64,000 nucleotides of DNA from an uncultured Candidatus Melainabacteria bacterium. GTDB taxonomy: Bacteria > Cyanobacteriota > Vampirovibrionia > Gastranaerophilales > Gastranaerophilaceae. The stretch is from assembly GCA_934754505.1 (NCBI GenBank), contig CAKVIE010000008.1:1-64000 (forward strand), read 5' to 3'. The position numbers and the translations under genes are program-made. Of the stretch, positions 43,393 through 57,300 are shown in pieces. The stretch's first letter is position 1. Each line of letters begins with the position of its first letter. The notes below the pieces were generated by a model. That model saw only the letters and a program-made list of their open reading frames with translations, did no database searches and was not told the DNA's origin.

Positions 43393-44026
43393 ACTTGCTG
43401 TTTTTGATTTTGATTCAACACTTATGGACGGCGAAACTCTTGAATTTCTTGCCGAAGAATTCGGTTTGCGTGAAAAAATTGCAGCAATTACGGCCGAAGC
43501 TATGAACGGCAAAATTGATTTCTTTGAAAGCCTCATTAAACGTGTTGCATTATTAAAAGGGCTTGAGCAAAACAAGGTTGAAAAAATTTGTGCAGAGCTT
43601 CCCTTGATGAAAGGTGCGAGAGAAACCATATCCGAACTTAAACAAGCAGGTTTTAAAACTGTTTGTTTTTCGGGCGGTTTTAAGTCGGCAACAGCTCCCG
43701 CAAGAAAAATCCTCGGCTTAGATGCTGATTTTTCTAATGATTTACACTTTAAATACGGAAAATTAACAGGTCTTGTCGGCGGTGAAATGATGTTTTCTTC
43801 AAGCAAAGGAACAATGCTGCAAACATTACAGAGATTACTTTCCATAACAGAAAAAAATACTGTCGCTGTGGGCGATGGGGCAAACGATTTGAGCATGTTC
43901 AAGTTCGCAGGAACAAGAGTAGCCTTTTGTGCAAAAGATGTTCTTAAAAAGGCTGCAAACGTGATTGTTGAAGAAAAAAACTTAACTTGTGCTTTAGATG
44001 GCATTTTTAAAAACTTTAATTCTTGA
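43385..44026 (+). CDS. serB: Phosphoserine phosphatase, SerB-like HAD enzyme
   Basis: The 213-residue HAD-superfamily phosphatase, last enzyme of serine synthesis, hydrolyses phosphoserine. Motif I is FDFDSTLMDGET (nucleophile Asp and acid Asp), motif II is CFSGGF, motif III includes the SSSKG lysine, and motif IV is VGDGANDLSM. The cap-domain region (EEFGLREKIAAITAEAMNGKIDF) is the SerB pattern. The ATG at 43385 follows AGGA and overlaps the end of the coiled-coil gene. It has no ACT domain, as in many short SerB proteins. Confidence 0.92.
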   Translation: MLKLAVFDFDSTLMDGETLEFLAEEFGLREKIAAITAEAMNGKIDFFESLIKRVALLKGLEQNKVEKICAELPLMKGARETISELKQAGFKTVCFSGGFKSATAPARKILGLDADFSNDLHFKYGKLTGLVGGEMMFSSSKGTMLQTLQRLLSITEKNTVAVGDGANDLSMFKFAGTRVAFCAKDVLKKAANVIVEEKNLTCALDGIFKNFNS

Positions 44027-44050
44027 TTTTTTTGAAAGGCTGCTTTACTT

Positions 44051-44740
44051 ATGGAAGAACACATTTTACGAAACAGAATAATAGCGTTATTACTGCTGAT
44101 TTTTTTAATCATAGGAGTTGGTATGTTTTTCAAACACAAACAAGCAAAGTCAATAAAAATAGCATTTTTAGGTGATTCCATAACCGAAAACGGTTGGGTA
44201 AACGATTACGGTTATGTAAATCTTGTTCAAACCGCTTTAGATGATGCAGGATATAATGTTACGATTATTCCTGCAGGTATCTCCGGAAATACAACAAGAG
44301 CCATGCTTAACAGAATGGATAATGATGTTATTGCTCAAAAACCTGACGTTATGTTCTTCATGGGCGGAATTAACAATATTTGGTTTGATTATGAAACCTA
44401 TGACGATTTCGAAAAAGATGTTACGGAGATTGTTAAAAAAGCTCAACAAAATAATATAAAAGTTATCCTTATCAGCTTAACAATTATTGACGAAGACTTG
44501 AACGGAATTAAAAACGAAACAATATTGGAATATAACAATTTCTTAAAGTTATTTGCCAATGAAAATAACCTTTTGTATATCGATGTCAACAAAGAAATAA
44601 GAAATGCTTTGAAAAAGAAAAATCCGACACAAGCCGAAAACCTTTTGACTTATGACGGTGTTCATTTAAATCCTCTTGGAAACAAAATTATTGCAGATAA
44701 AATAATAAAAGAATTTTTAAATCATAAAATAATAAAATAG
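44051..44740 (+). CDS. Membrane-anchored SGNH/GDSL esterase
   Basis: The 229-residue protein has one N-terminal membrane segment (about residues 9-26), so the catalytic part is extracytoplasmic. All four SGNH blocks are present: GDSIT (Ser43), the Gly of AGISGNTT, GGINN (Asn108) and DGVHLN (Asp202, His205). The closest functional group is the lysophospholipase/acyl-esterase type (TesA-like, or sugar acetyl-esterases). It follows serB by 24 bases, possibly co-transcribed. It is a canonical SGNH protein, unlike the two divergent ones at 236-1120 and 30440-31342. Confidence 0.88.
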   Translation: MEEHILRNRIIALLLLIFLIIGVGMFFKHKQAKSIKIAFLGDSITENGWVNDYGYVNLVQTALDDAGYNVTIIPAGISGNTTRAMLNRMDNDVIAQKPDVMFFMGGINNIWFDYETYDDFEKDVTEIVKKAQQNNIKVILISLTIIDEDLNGIKNETILEYNNFLKLFANENNLLYIDVNKEIRNALKKKNPTQAENLLTYDGVHLNPLGNKIIADKIIKEFLNHKIIK

Positions 44741-44808
44741 GGTATTGTTTTATAATTATAAAGTGATAAAATTTAACTGTCAGAAAAGAAATAAAGTAGG
44801 AGAAATTT

Positions 44809-45327
44809 ATGATAAAGAAAATTTTGTGTACAGCTACATTTATTGCATTGGTTTTAGGTATGGCAGGTTGTTCGTCAAAAGCTCCTGAAAATATCGCAAC
44901 TCCTGAAGAGAAAGTTGATTATATTGTTTCTGAAGCACCTGCAGCAACAAGAGAAGGTACAAAAGATCCGACAACAGGTTTTGTAAAAATCAACCCAAAA
45001 TTCAACGGTTCAGAATTACCTAAAGCAACCGAAAATGCTCCGAAATGGTTCAAAAAAGGTTTAGGCTCAAAAATTCCTGCAATGGATAACGGAAATATTA
45101 TGGAAGCTGTAAACAATGATAATCAATTCTTAGCTTATGTTGCTAACATTGATGAAAATAAATTCAAAAAATACGTAGACAAACTTTTAAGCCAAGGTTA
45201 TCAATACGGTGAAACTACATCTTGGGAAAGTCTTCAACTCTCTAATGGTCAATATGAAATCAATTTAAGATTCAGCCAAGAGGGAGATAAAGTTACAACT
45301 CTCAGAGCAAAAATCTTGGATAAATAA
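44809..45327 (+). CDS. Lipoprotein of unknown function
   Basis: The 172-residue protein has a lipoprotein signal peptide with lipobox GMAGC, so Cys21 should be acylated and anchor it in the inner or outer membrane. The mature N-terminus is Ala/Glu/Pro-rich and flexible. The folded part (about 85-172) has KWFKKGLGSKIPAMDNGNI, alternating strands and helices, and no enzyme motif. AGGAG precedes the ATG. A strong terminator follows at 45357. I do not recognise a characterised family. Confidence 0.8.
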   Translation: MIKKILCTATFIALVLGMAGCSSKAPENIATPEEKVDYIVSEAPAATREGTKDPTTGFVKINPKFNGSELPKATENAPKWFKKGLGSKIPAMDNGNIMEAVNNDNQFLAYVANIDENKFKKYVDKLLSQGYQYGETTSWESLQLSNGQYEINLRFSQEGDKVTTLRAKILDK

Positions 45328-45356
45328 TTAAACAACTGATGTTTTCATAATTTCTG

Positions 45357-45390
45357 AAAAAGGCGGGATATTTATTCCCGCCTTTTATTT
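45357..45390. terminator. Bidirectional terminator between the lipoprotein gene and tpsA
   Basis: AAAAGGCGGGA / TCCCGCCTTTT, 11 bp, with T runs on both strands, lies between convergent genes. Confidence 0.9.
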
Positions 45391-45397
45391 ATGCTAT

Positions 45398-48300
45398 TTA
45401 TAACGAACTGATTTTGTTATTTAGTTGTTGCTTTGGGGAAATTTTTTCAGAATTTTCATTCTCTGATATGTTCGTGTCTTTATCAATGTTTACAACATTC
45501 AATGCATTATTCGATGTTATAACTTCTTCAATTTGGTTTTTCACTGATGCTTGAATTACATATTTTTGCAGATAGAGATTTTCATAAGCCATTGTAGTAG
45601 GCATTTCATATATCAAAGCCTCTGTTTTTTCAACAGTTCTCTCACCGACTTTTGTATTTCTCATCAAAGCTGCATTAAGTGTCGTGGTCGTATTATTCAT
45701 ACTGTTGTAATTCATATCATCATTTACTAAAATCTTGCGGCCTTGACGTGTTACGTTAATCGCATTTGTAATAATATTGTTACTGCCATTTACAATTAAC
45801 ATACCGGGAGTCTGCGTCATATATAACTGGATATCAGCATCAAGCAACGGTTGTTTGCCGGTATTATTTATAACTATACGTTTTTTACCAACATTAAATA
45901 TTGCTTCTGTGCCTATAACCAAATTATTTATCGTCAAATTATCCGAAGTCGTATTTATAGCTAACTTGTCAGCCTTAATTGCATTTATATTTACATCAGC
46001 ATTTGTATCAATGTTCAAAAATCCGGTTTCAAGTTTCGTATAATTTGCACCTGCACCTTTAGTCTTGACTGATGTAACTTTACCAGCTTCAACAGAGATT
46101 TTGTTACCCTCTGCAAGCAAAATATTTAACGGTGTATTCTCTGTTCCAATATTATCATTAGCCTTCAAGTCAATTGATTTAACATTAAAATTATCATCAT
46201 TATCCGAAAGTCCATTATATATTGACTTACGGGAAATAATCTTCACATCATCAACATAACTGTTCGTGTTGCCGAAAATAATTCCGATATTAAAATCTTG
46301 AGAAGCTGTAATATCTAATCTGTCAACTTGTGCATTTATATTGCCGCCCAAGCTCAAATCTTTTACCGACAAATCTTTTGATTTAATATTAAGAATATTC
46401 TTCAAGTCCGCATTGGCTATCGAAATCGAGTTCGCCGCATTGATATTTGTATCACCTGCGACCGTCAACTTATTCGTAATTTGTGTATCTTTTGAGTTAT
46501 TAACAAAATCACCGCCGACATTCGCATTTCCGATTGTTGTCGTTTCTGTTGAGGTAATTTGAGAGTTGCCAACAACTGAAATATTTTTAATTTCCGTATT
46601 TACGGAACCGTTCGTCAAATCGCCTTTTATTACAGCATTTGTAATCAAAGTTTTATCAGATGTCGTAATATTTGCATTTTCTGATATCGTCATATCGGCA
46701 ACTTCTGCTATTGTTGAATTTGTTGTTAAATTCTTCAAGTCTGCATTGGCTATCGAAATCGAATTCGCCGCATTGATATTTGTATCACCTGCGACCGTCA
46801 ACTTATTCGTAATTTGTGTATCTTTTGAGTTATTAACAAAATCACCGCCGACATTCGCATTTCCGATTGTTGTCGTTTCTGTTGAGGTAATTTGAGAGTT
46901 GCCAACAACTGAAATATTTTTAATTTCCGTATTTACGGAACCGTTCGTCAAATCGCCTTTTATTACAGCATTTGTAATCAAAGTTTTATCAGATGTCGTA
47001 ATATTTGCATTTTCTGATATCGTCATATCGGCAACTTCTGCTATTGTTGAATTTGTTGTTAAATTCTTCAAGTCTGCATTGGCTATCGAAATCGAATTCG
47101 CCGCATTGATATTTGTATCACCTGCGACCGTCAACTTATTCGTAATTTGTGTATCTTTTGAGTTATTAACAAAGTTACCGCCGATATTCGCATTTCCGAT
47201 TGTTGTCGTTTCTGTTGAGGTGATATCTGTATTACCAGCCACGGTAATTTCTGAAACATTCGTATTTGCTGAATTATTAACAAAATCACCGCCGACATTC
47301 GCATTTCCGATTGTTGTCGTTCCCGTGGTTGTAATATCTGCATTATTTATAATATTAGAATTTAAAATTTCTGCAGTAGTTGAATCAGTTTTGATACTTT
47401 GCAATGTCGAATTTGAAACAACAAGTTTATCAGAAGTATTTTCCAACGGTGAATTTATAACAATATCCGATAAATTCGTTTGAGCCGCAGAAACAATATT
47501 AACTCCGTTTGCTGCAATATTACCGACTAAAGCAGTGTCTTTACAGCTCTTTATATTCAACATGCCGCCTGCTGAAACATCTTTCACAACAACCGATAAA
47601 TCCGCTAATGATGAGATATTTGCATCTCCGTTTACAACAGCAGAAATAACATTTAAGCTGCTTCCTATTCCGTTAATATAAGCATTTTCGGCTGAATATT
47701 GCAAACCGTTTTGCACATCGCTGCTCTTTGTATTTACATTGAAATATTTTATTACAGAGCCAATATCATTACCGACAGTCAATAAAATATTTTCTGCAAC
47801 AACATTTGCTTTTTCATCATAAGCTGCATTTACGATATTTCCTGCCGTTGAAAGAACAACTTTTGCCAAAGTGCTATCCGAAGTTGTTGTTCCCGTCACT
47901 GCATCATAAGTATTGAATGAACGGATTTCGTTAATATTCAAATCTCTGTTTGATTTTAAATATATACTCGCTCCATTACCTGCATAAGCAGTAATATCAC
48001 GGTTTGCCGTCAAGTTAATTTCAGAATTTTCCGAGCCTATATTGCCTAAACCTGCCGATAATACAACTTGTTCGCCCTTTATTGCCGAATTTTCATCAGA
48101 ATTGATTATTGATTTTTCAGAAGTTAAGAATACGTTTTTAGATGCTTTAATCGAGCCTATCTTCATATCCTTTAAACCGTTTTGGTAATTGTCTAATGCC
48201 TGTTGTCGTTCTTCATCAGTCGTCAAAGAATCAAGATATTCTTGTGATAATTCTTCTTTTGAAATTAATGAAATAGAAATATCACTCATGCCCGATGCTA

Positions 48301-51300
48301 CGCCATTATCGTAACCGGCAGAAGCATTGATTACACCATCGGTATTGATTGCTATATTTTCAATATTTCCGAATTTAGAATTCAAATCAACTCCTGTCAC
48401 GGAAGATATATTATAAACAAGATTATCTGAATTTTTCGAGGCAATAATGCCATAATCAGCATTCAAAGTAACTTTACCATTAACTGATTTTATCGAATCA
48501 ACATAAATTCTTCCGACAGAATTAAGATTTACATCATCTTTTGTCGTGACCTTAAATATTCCGTCACGAGCTATCTTAATCGCGTTTGCAGCTGAACCGA
48601 CAGCTCCGTTTACGGCACTCAAAATTACATTTCCGCCATTAATATGATAAGGATTGATAGTTTCTGTATCAACAGCATTAATAGAACCGTTTTGAGAACC
48701 CAAGAATATTGTTCCGTAAGACGTGGAAACTATCGATTGGATATTTAAATCATTTTTGTTTACGAGAGAAATATCGCCGTTTGCTCTCGCCTTAATTTTA
48801 TTTACATCTATATTAATGTTCGAATTTTCCGAAGAATCCAATTCGATGGAACCGTTTTCTGCTCTTAATTCAAGAGAATCAGCACTTATATTTACGACAC
48901 TGTCAAGTCCGCCAAGCTTTCCGCCTGAAGTTGCTAAATATGCATTACCTGTTGCTGTTATATTAATGTTACTTATATCTGAATACGGATAATTAATATA
49001 AATATTGTTACCGTTCGCACTCAACGACCCGTTATTATAAACTGCCGTCTGAATGTTTCTCAACTGATTTCCGATATCACCGTTTGAAGCGGATAAACCG
49101 ATGTTTTCAGCAGATATCACATTGTTTGTGCTTTTGTTTAAAATAAATCCGTTATTTGATTTTAAATTAACATCACCTGTCAATGCTGAAATGCTGCTGT
49201 TCATAATAACAGATCCGTTCGAAGTAACATTAATTTCAGGTTTATCAAAACCTTGGAATTTTACCTTAATAGTGTTTTTTGCCGTTGCATATTCCGGATC
49301 ATGAGTTATTGTATAATAAATTCTTTGGTACAATTTGCCGTGCCAAAGTTCTGTCCACCAAGAACGCTTTACATATTTCAAATAAGATTTAGTTTCTGTT
49401 GAACCTGCCTTCGTTACAATATAAGCATCATCTCCGGGGTTATACAAAATTGTATCAACCTTCGCTCCGTCAGCTCTTGTTTCGGTACTTGTTGCTCCAA
49501 AACTACCGTTTCCTGCCGTTTGTCCCTTCGATGAAGTCTTTATATTTCCGCTTTCATCAACACTTGCCGTATAAGTTCCTGCATTATTTGCAAGCCAGCT
49601 GTCCGTAATATCACTTTGCTTAATATTGTCAAACGCACTTCCGCCTTTATCCGTATCGGAGAATTTAAGGTCGTTTATCGTTAATTTACCCTGAACTTTT
49701 GCATCTGCATTCAAAGCACTTGTCACAAGGTCAAAATTAGAATTGTTCGTTACATCAATATGTCCGTATCCGTTTACAAGAACTATCTGACCGTTATTTG
49801 ACGAACTTACAATATTTCCGGTTAATGTGATGTTTCCACCGCCGATTTCAGCCTTAAATAAATGAATTTCACCCTTTATGTTGTTTACATCTGATATATC
49901 GGAAGGTTTGAAATACGCTTTTATCATTTCAAGTTCGGAATCAAGCTCTCCGTTTCCTGCAATATTTAAGTAATAGTAACCGTCTGTTGCTCCTTTTTCC
50001 AATTTGGTTTCAACACCGTTTACTACCTGATAATAAACGCCATTTCTCTTTTTTACCTTGAAATTAGGGATTGTTACGGATTTTATTTCCGAACCGCTCT
50101 GGATAAGTCCGTTTACATCAATAATTTTTGAAGCAATATCAATATTTCCCGATGCAACAATCGCTCCTGCTCCTGATGAACCGCCTGCTACGACCGAAGA
50201 ATTATCATATTGTTGAGTGTATCCGCCATTTGGAACGGTTATCTTCAAATCCTTTGCCGTTATTGAACCTTCTGACAAAATGTTTCCTGTATAGTTTACA
50301 AAACTTACAAGCCCGTTTACATTTTCTACATTGCCTCGAAGAACAATATCTCCAAATCCGTTCTTTGTATTAAGATTGATTGTCGGATCATTTGCATCGA
50401 CGGTATTCTCAATAGAAATGTGGAAATCCCGTCCGCTGTTTTTTATTTTCTTTTTAATACTGCTTGCAACACTCGATGCATTTATACCGCCGCTTGCGTT
50501 TCTATCAATCTGAATATCTTTATAAACTACATCGCTGACACTGTTATTCACAATATCAATCGTAAAGTTATTACCCGGAGCAGTAATTGAACCTGTACCC
50601 TCTACATTTCCTCTGATATTAACTTCTCCCGAACGAACATAAATGTTATCAACTACAAATGAATATACGGGTGCTCCCGTTGAACCCATTTCATCTTTTT
50701 GTCTTTGCAAATCGTTTATAATTTCAGAGTATTTTTGATTGATTGATAATTTCGTTTTGTCTGCATCTGAAATAGTTTCTTGCAAATCAGAAATATTATT
50801 ATTTGCAGCTGCTATTGAAGAATTATAATTTGCTATGGTTTCCGTATTTGAATTGATTGAATTTCTTGTCGTTGAAATAAATGAATTTAATTGATTATTA
50901 TTCGTTATATCAACATTAGCATTTATATCGGTAATTGTACTTGAAATACTTGCAGAAGAAGCTGAAATCTCTTGTTTTTTAACAGAAAGTCCGTCAACTG
51001 CAGTTTTCAATGCCGATAATGTTAATGCGTTCGGAGTTTTTATATAAGATGCATAAGCAGTGTTTACATCTGCCATATTTGCATCGTTTTTATATCCTGC
51101 TAATGATGTTCCAAACGAACTTGCCAATGTTCCTGTTTTACTATCGTATGCATTATTCCAAGCTGATGTCACATTATCAATATTTGAAATGTCATTATTA
51201 TTTGATATCAAAGTATTTGCATTGTCTATTGCAGTTTGATATGTGCCGTTTTTAACAACAAGTTCATCTCTCGCTTTTTCATCATTCTTAATTTTATTTT

Positions 51301-54300
51301 CGGCTTCGGTAATTAAATCCTTTTGAACTTTGATATAATCTTCTACAAAATCAAGTTCACTATCTCTCGATTTTTCATAAGCTTCCATATCTAAATCGAT
51401 ATCTGATGACGTGATTTCTCCGACTTTTTCTTTTCCGATAACATTAACTCCATCTGAAGTATATGTTCCGTCAGAATTAATGGTTAATTTTCTGTTTGCA
51501 CCAAGCCCGCTTTCTATCGAACCGTTCAAGGTAATTACAGAATTTGAATTGTTTGTTGAATCCTGATGACCCTTTCCGTAAATAGTTATCGGAATACCAA
51601 ACAACAAATATGTCGTGCCTTTTGCCTCTCTTACGGCAGAAACATTTGAGGTTGTATCAAGAACTGTTAAATTCATTGAATCGTAAGATTTCAAATTTGT
51701 ACCGCTGTTTATCACAATTTTTGAAGTTGAACTGTTATTTGCAAAGGCATAAGAATCACCGACTGCACCAATTAAACCTTTTGTTATTGCATACATATAT
51801 GCTTGAACATTTTTATCACTAACGGCTTGAATATAAGAATCTCTGCCGCTTACTGAATTTACACCTGAATTAAAGATAACCGATGCTATTGCATTACTGT
51901 TGTTTGCAACACTTGAACCGTCTGCAACCGCAATACCGCCGTATGATGCAACATTCGATTTTGTATAAATATCTATATCATTATTTGCAGTGTAATATAT
52001 ATTGTCATCTTTTGTCTTAATATTTTTATTGTTAATGGTCGTTGAAGTGTTTACGTTTGAATATACAGAAACATCACCGTCCGATACGGGAATTCCGCCC
52101 GATGCGGTAACATCGATTTTTTCATTTACATCAACTTTACCCGTTGATGATACACTAATGCTTCCTATACCGTAAACTCCGTTTGCATAAGCATATTCAC
52201 CGCCTAAAGTTGAATTTGTTGTTAAAACAAGATTGTCTTCAATCATTGCCGAACCGACTCCGACAACACCGCCCGAACCGCCATATAAATCGTAGTTGGA
52301 AACAGCGGCTTTTTTAATTTCGTTATCGGCAAAAACACCTATACCGCCATTTGCCTCTGCATTTGCATTTGAAGTCGTATTTACGGTTGAACTTACCGTA
52401 TTTTTTATTATTCCGACAGTAGTCCCGACAATACCATACGCTGATGAGTCATTAAAACCTTTATAAGTATTTGAATTTTTTGCAGATAAAATATATGAAC
52501 CATTGGTTGTTTTTACAAGAATATTATTTCCGACATAAATATTATTATTCGCCGTAATATCATTGTAAACGCCCGAACCGCTTATACCTACGGCAGCTCC
52601 TGCACCTGCTGTTGTTTTTGAATCGGCATTATTTATTGATTCAGATGAAATATTTATTGATGCAGCTTGAATTGAAGCATAATTTTTATCCGAATCAGCA
52701 ATATTAACTCCGCCGTTATGATTAATTTTTGAAGTTGTTTTTGTTCCGCCTGCCGATATTCCGCCATAAGCTCTTGCATTTGTTTCTGCAATAGCTTCAT
52801 TTTTTCCGATAGATGAGAATTTCGCTGCTAATTTTGCAAAAATATTTGAATTTTTACCGACCTTAACGGTATTTGTCTTTCCTGCTTTTGCATTTGCTTC
52901 CGCACCTGTTCCGCCTGCTAAACTACCTGTTGCAGCCGTTGCATTTGCAGTTGCTTTTTCATTTTCTTCAGCCTTGATTTCAATATTACCGCCATTACTT
53001 TTTATCGAAACATTATTTCCAAGGTCAACCTTTGTTTCACCTGAAATTTCAGCATTCGCAACTGATACACCAACCGTTATGCCGCCATAAGAACCTGCCG
53101 AAACCGTTGAATTAACAACTCCTGAGGATTTTGCACCAATAGAAAGGTCATTGTTTGCATTCAAACTCGTTCCATTTAACACATAAGCATTTGTTGTTTT
53201 GTTTGAATTAATTATTGCAACAGCACCCGACCCCGACAAAATACCGCCTGATGCTGCTTTTGCCGTTACATCCTGATTGTCGTTCGAATTTGCCGAGATT
53301 TTAATTGTACCATTTGAAGTTATTTCCGCATTATTTGATACAAATGCATTTGTCGTTGTTTTAACATTCGAAACAGCTGCCGATACACCAAGTGATGCAC
53401 CGCCAAACGTATTTCCTCTAATACTTAAATCAACATCGTTAGTGTTATCAGCTGAAATTTCGACATTATTTGCGGTTATATTTACACCTGAATCAACAAA
53501 TGCCGATGTCGTATTTGCTCTATCGGTAGAATTATATGTCGCACCCGATTTTTCTGATTTTGCGAACAAAGCAACATTTGATTTTGCATCAAGGGTTTTT
53601 GCACTTGAATTTGCATCGTCCATTGCTGTTTTTAAATCTTCCGATGCCTTATTATAATATTTTTTATAAAAATCATTCGATTGCTGTTGGTTAGAAGCCG
53701 ATTTATCCAAAATTTCTTGAGATTGCTTTTTGGCAGACTCAGCAACCTTATCTGTTTCAGCATCATTTGCCTTATTAGCAGAAGCATTTGCAACAGATTG
53801 ACCGATTGTATTAAACAAAACACCACCGCTCAATGCATAACCGCCGCCACCTACAATATCCGCATTCGCTACGATTTTTTCATTTGTTTTTGCATTTAAA
53901 ACAACATTACCTGAAGGCATTATTATAGCTGAATTTGCTCCAATGTTTGCAACAGCAGTGCTGCCTATCGTATTTACTCCGACAGAAGCTCCCGCACCTA
54001 AGAAACCGCCGACTCCATATCCGCCGATGTATTCATAAATATTGCTGTTTGCCTCTGATGATATTGCTAACTTTTGAGCATTTTGTATTGTATTAGCTTC
54101 GCCTACAAACGAATTAACTTTATCTTCAATATAATTTACCAATACAGCACCTGCAACTCCTGCAACTCCTGCAACTCCTGATACTGCACCTGCTACAACC
54201 TTAACCCCGTCATTTTCTTTTCCGATATTGTTAGTTGAAGATGCCTTTATAACAATATCTTTCGAAACATTAACAATATTGTTTCCGCCTGTATATGCCT

Positions 54301-57300
54301 CAACTGTATTTGTAATTTTATTAACTCCGACAGAAGCACCTACTGCGGCAGTGCCTGCAACCGCTGCCGTTCCGACAGTTTCTGAAATATTTACGGTATT
54401 TTTAGCATCAAGAGTCAGATTAGCTGCATTTATTCTTGAATTGTCTAAAGTATAAGCTTTGACAGTAGCATCAACAATCAATGCTAAAGCCGAACCTGAT
54501 ATGCCGACTCCGCCGCCTGCAAAGCCCATTACATACATATCATCGTATGTTTGAACCCCTTCAGCTTTAACAGAAAGATTATCAACGTTAATCTCTCCGC
54601 CTGCCGATGCCAAAATCGTACTTGATATAGAATTTGTTGCAATTGTTGCACCGACTCCGACTGCTCCGCCAGACATTGTTCCTGCTATCAAATGAGCATA
54701 TTCGGCATCATCTTTCGCATTAACAATCAAAGAAGAATTCGCTTTTCCTGTTAAAACTCCGTTTGCAGCTGCCTCAACGGTGTTATTTATAACATTTGTA
54801 TTAATAACTCCTGCGACACCGGCAACTCCGCCTGCTCCGGAGATAGAATTGAAATTATAAACTTCTTTACTTGTTGCAGATACATTAAGTTTAGAAAAAT
54901 CTGCAACATTCGCATTATTTACGGAAGCTTTTACCTTGTAACCGATTACATTTGTTGAAACCGTTGCACCAACACCTGCCGTTCCGCCAATTCCCAAAGC
55001 ACCTGCCACATCAAGAAATTCGGCATTAGCATTAGCAGATACGGACACTTCATCAGAATCAATGTTTACAAAATTTTTATCAATTTTGTCATTAATAATT
55101 CCTGCTTCAACATTTGAGCTGATTACATTTGTCAAAATATCGCCGCCGACTCCGACAACGCCACCGCCTGAACCTGCAACGGAAATTGTATTAAATTCAT
55201 CATCTGCATTTGCATTAACATTCAATTTTTTTGATTGAATTTTTGTTGATTCGGCTGTCGCCTTGATTGTTTTGTTTACAACAAGTGTATTCACAGTTGC
55301 ACCAACGCCGACCGTACCTGCACCACCGCCTGCACCTGCTGAAACGAACAATTCTGTTGAACCGTTCGCATTAATATTTACGTTATTTCCCGCTTCAACA
55401 CCCTTTGCTGCATTCTTGTAACCTGAAATTTTTGCAACTGCTTCCGAGTTCAAAACAATCGTATCAATAGCACCTGAAATTGCAGCTGTTCCTGCTCCGC
55501 TTGCTGCTACCGTTAAAAACGGATTTGACGATGAACCTGATATTTCATTGGTTTCAGCAGAAACCGTCACGTTTGCATTTCCTGCTTTTACATCTGAGTT
55601 TTCGACAAATGCTTTTACAGAATTATTTACAACACCTGTAATAACAGCTCCGCCGACTGCTACCGAACCTGAACCTGAGATTGCACCTGTTCTTCCGACT
55701 ATTGATAAATCATCTTTTGCCGATACTGTCACACCGTTACCATCAGCATTTGCAGAATTTGATTGAACAGAAGAATTATTAATTTTTGCTTCTACGGTAT
55801 TTGAAGAAACAACTGTATTTACTGAACCGTTTACCGCAACTTGAGACGAACCTGAAGCTCCAACAGCATTTGCATCTATTTGTTCTTCTGATTTCGCATT
55901 AATTTTTACATTTCCGTTTGAAACAAAATCAGAATTCAAAACATTTGCTCTGACGGTTTTATTTGAAACAAGTGTACTTACCGAGCCGCCGACTGCAACA
56001 CTTGACATTGAAACAGCTAATTGTCCTGCAGCATGAGTCATTTGTGTCAATGAATCTGCATTTACGGCGACATATTTTAAATTATCTGAATTTGCAATAA
56101 GTTCATTAATAACTGCCGAAACATTTTTATTTTGAACTATCGTATTTGCCGCACCTGCAACCGCAACACTGTTGCCTGCCGCACCTGCAATTGCAAATCC
56201 GCCGTATGAATCACTTTGTGTTGCATTAATATTCAAACCGCCGATTGCAGATGAATTTTTATTTATAACTACTTTATCAATTTCAGATTTAACATCACCG
56301 TTAATCACAGAGGTCAAAACAGAAGCCCCTACCGCAGAGCTTGAAACAGAACCTGCAACAGCACCTAAGGAAGCTATCATTGCCAAAATATCATCTGAAT
56401 TAATATTTATATTAGAATCTGTTTTAACAGTTGAATTTTTAAGGTAAGCATTTACATCCTGATTCATTACCATCGTAACAACAGAACCATCTACGGATAC
56501 ACCATCTCCTGCTGCAGCACCGATAGCTGCGATAATGTGGTTTTGATTAGCTTTGGCTGAAATATCAACACCGTTTTTCGTAGTCAACGAAACTCCGTCA
56601 ACACCTGCTTTCACTGTCGAATTATAAACTGTTGTATTTATTGCTCCGCCTGCTGAAGAACCGCTTGTTGAAATACTTACGTTTCCATTTACGGTTATTG
56701 TATCAATATCATTTTCGGATTTTAAAGAAAGTTTTCCATTATCAGAAATTATAGTTTTTTTCGTTGAATTTACATCAGAATAAATATAGGTATTAAGATT
56801 TGAATCGTTGACAAGAACACTTATTGCACCTGAGCCTGCAAAACCTTTTCCGCCTGCTCCGCCGAAAATTATATTTAAAGAATCTTGAGTAAAATCAGAT
56901 GCCAAACTGATATCATTAACTGAATGAACATTTGAATTTTTAATATATGTATTTATATCGTGAGAAGCTCCGACCGCATACCCCGATAAACCTACAGAAC
57001 TGCCTTTTACAGCTATTGCTAAAGCACCTGTTACGGAAAGAGTTTTCATTGTTTTATCAGAATTTAAAGACAACTGTCCGACTGTCAAATCGGAATTTTC
57101 AATGTAGTTATTTTGCTCCGTAACATCTGCCAAAACATTGATTACACCTGCACCTGCACTTTGTTTTGAAGAACCTGCACCTGCAACTGCTACCGAAATT
57201 TGAGATATTGAATCAGAATTAGTCAAACTTGCTGATTTTGTTGCTTTTACGGTTGAATTTTTTATGTAAGAATTCATGTTATTTACAACCGCATCAACTC

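Noticed and set aside
46398..47220. Possible CRISPR-like array
   Set aside because: The repeat unit is 333 bases with no spacers and is a whole number of codons within tpsA; no cas genes are present.
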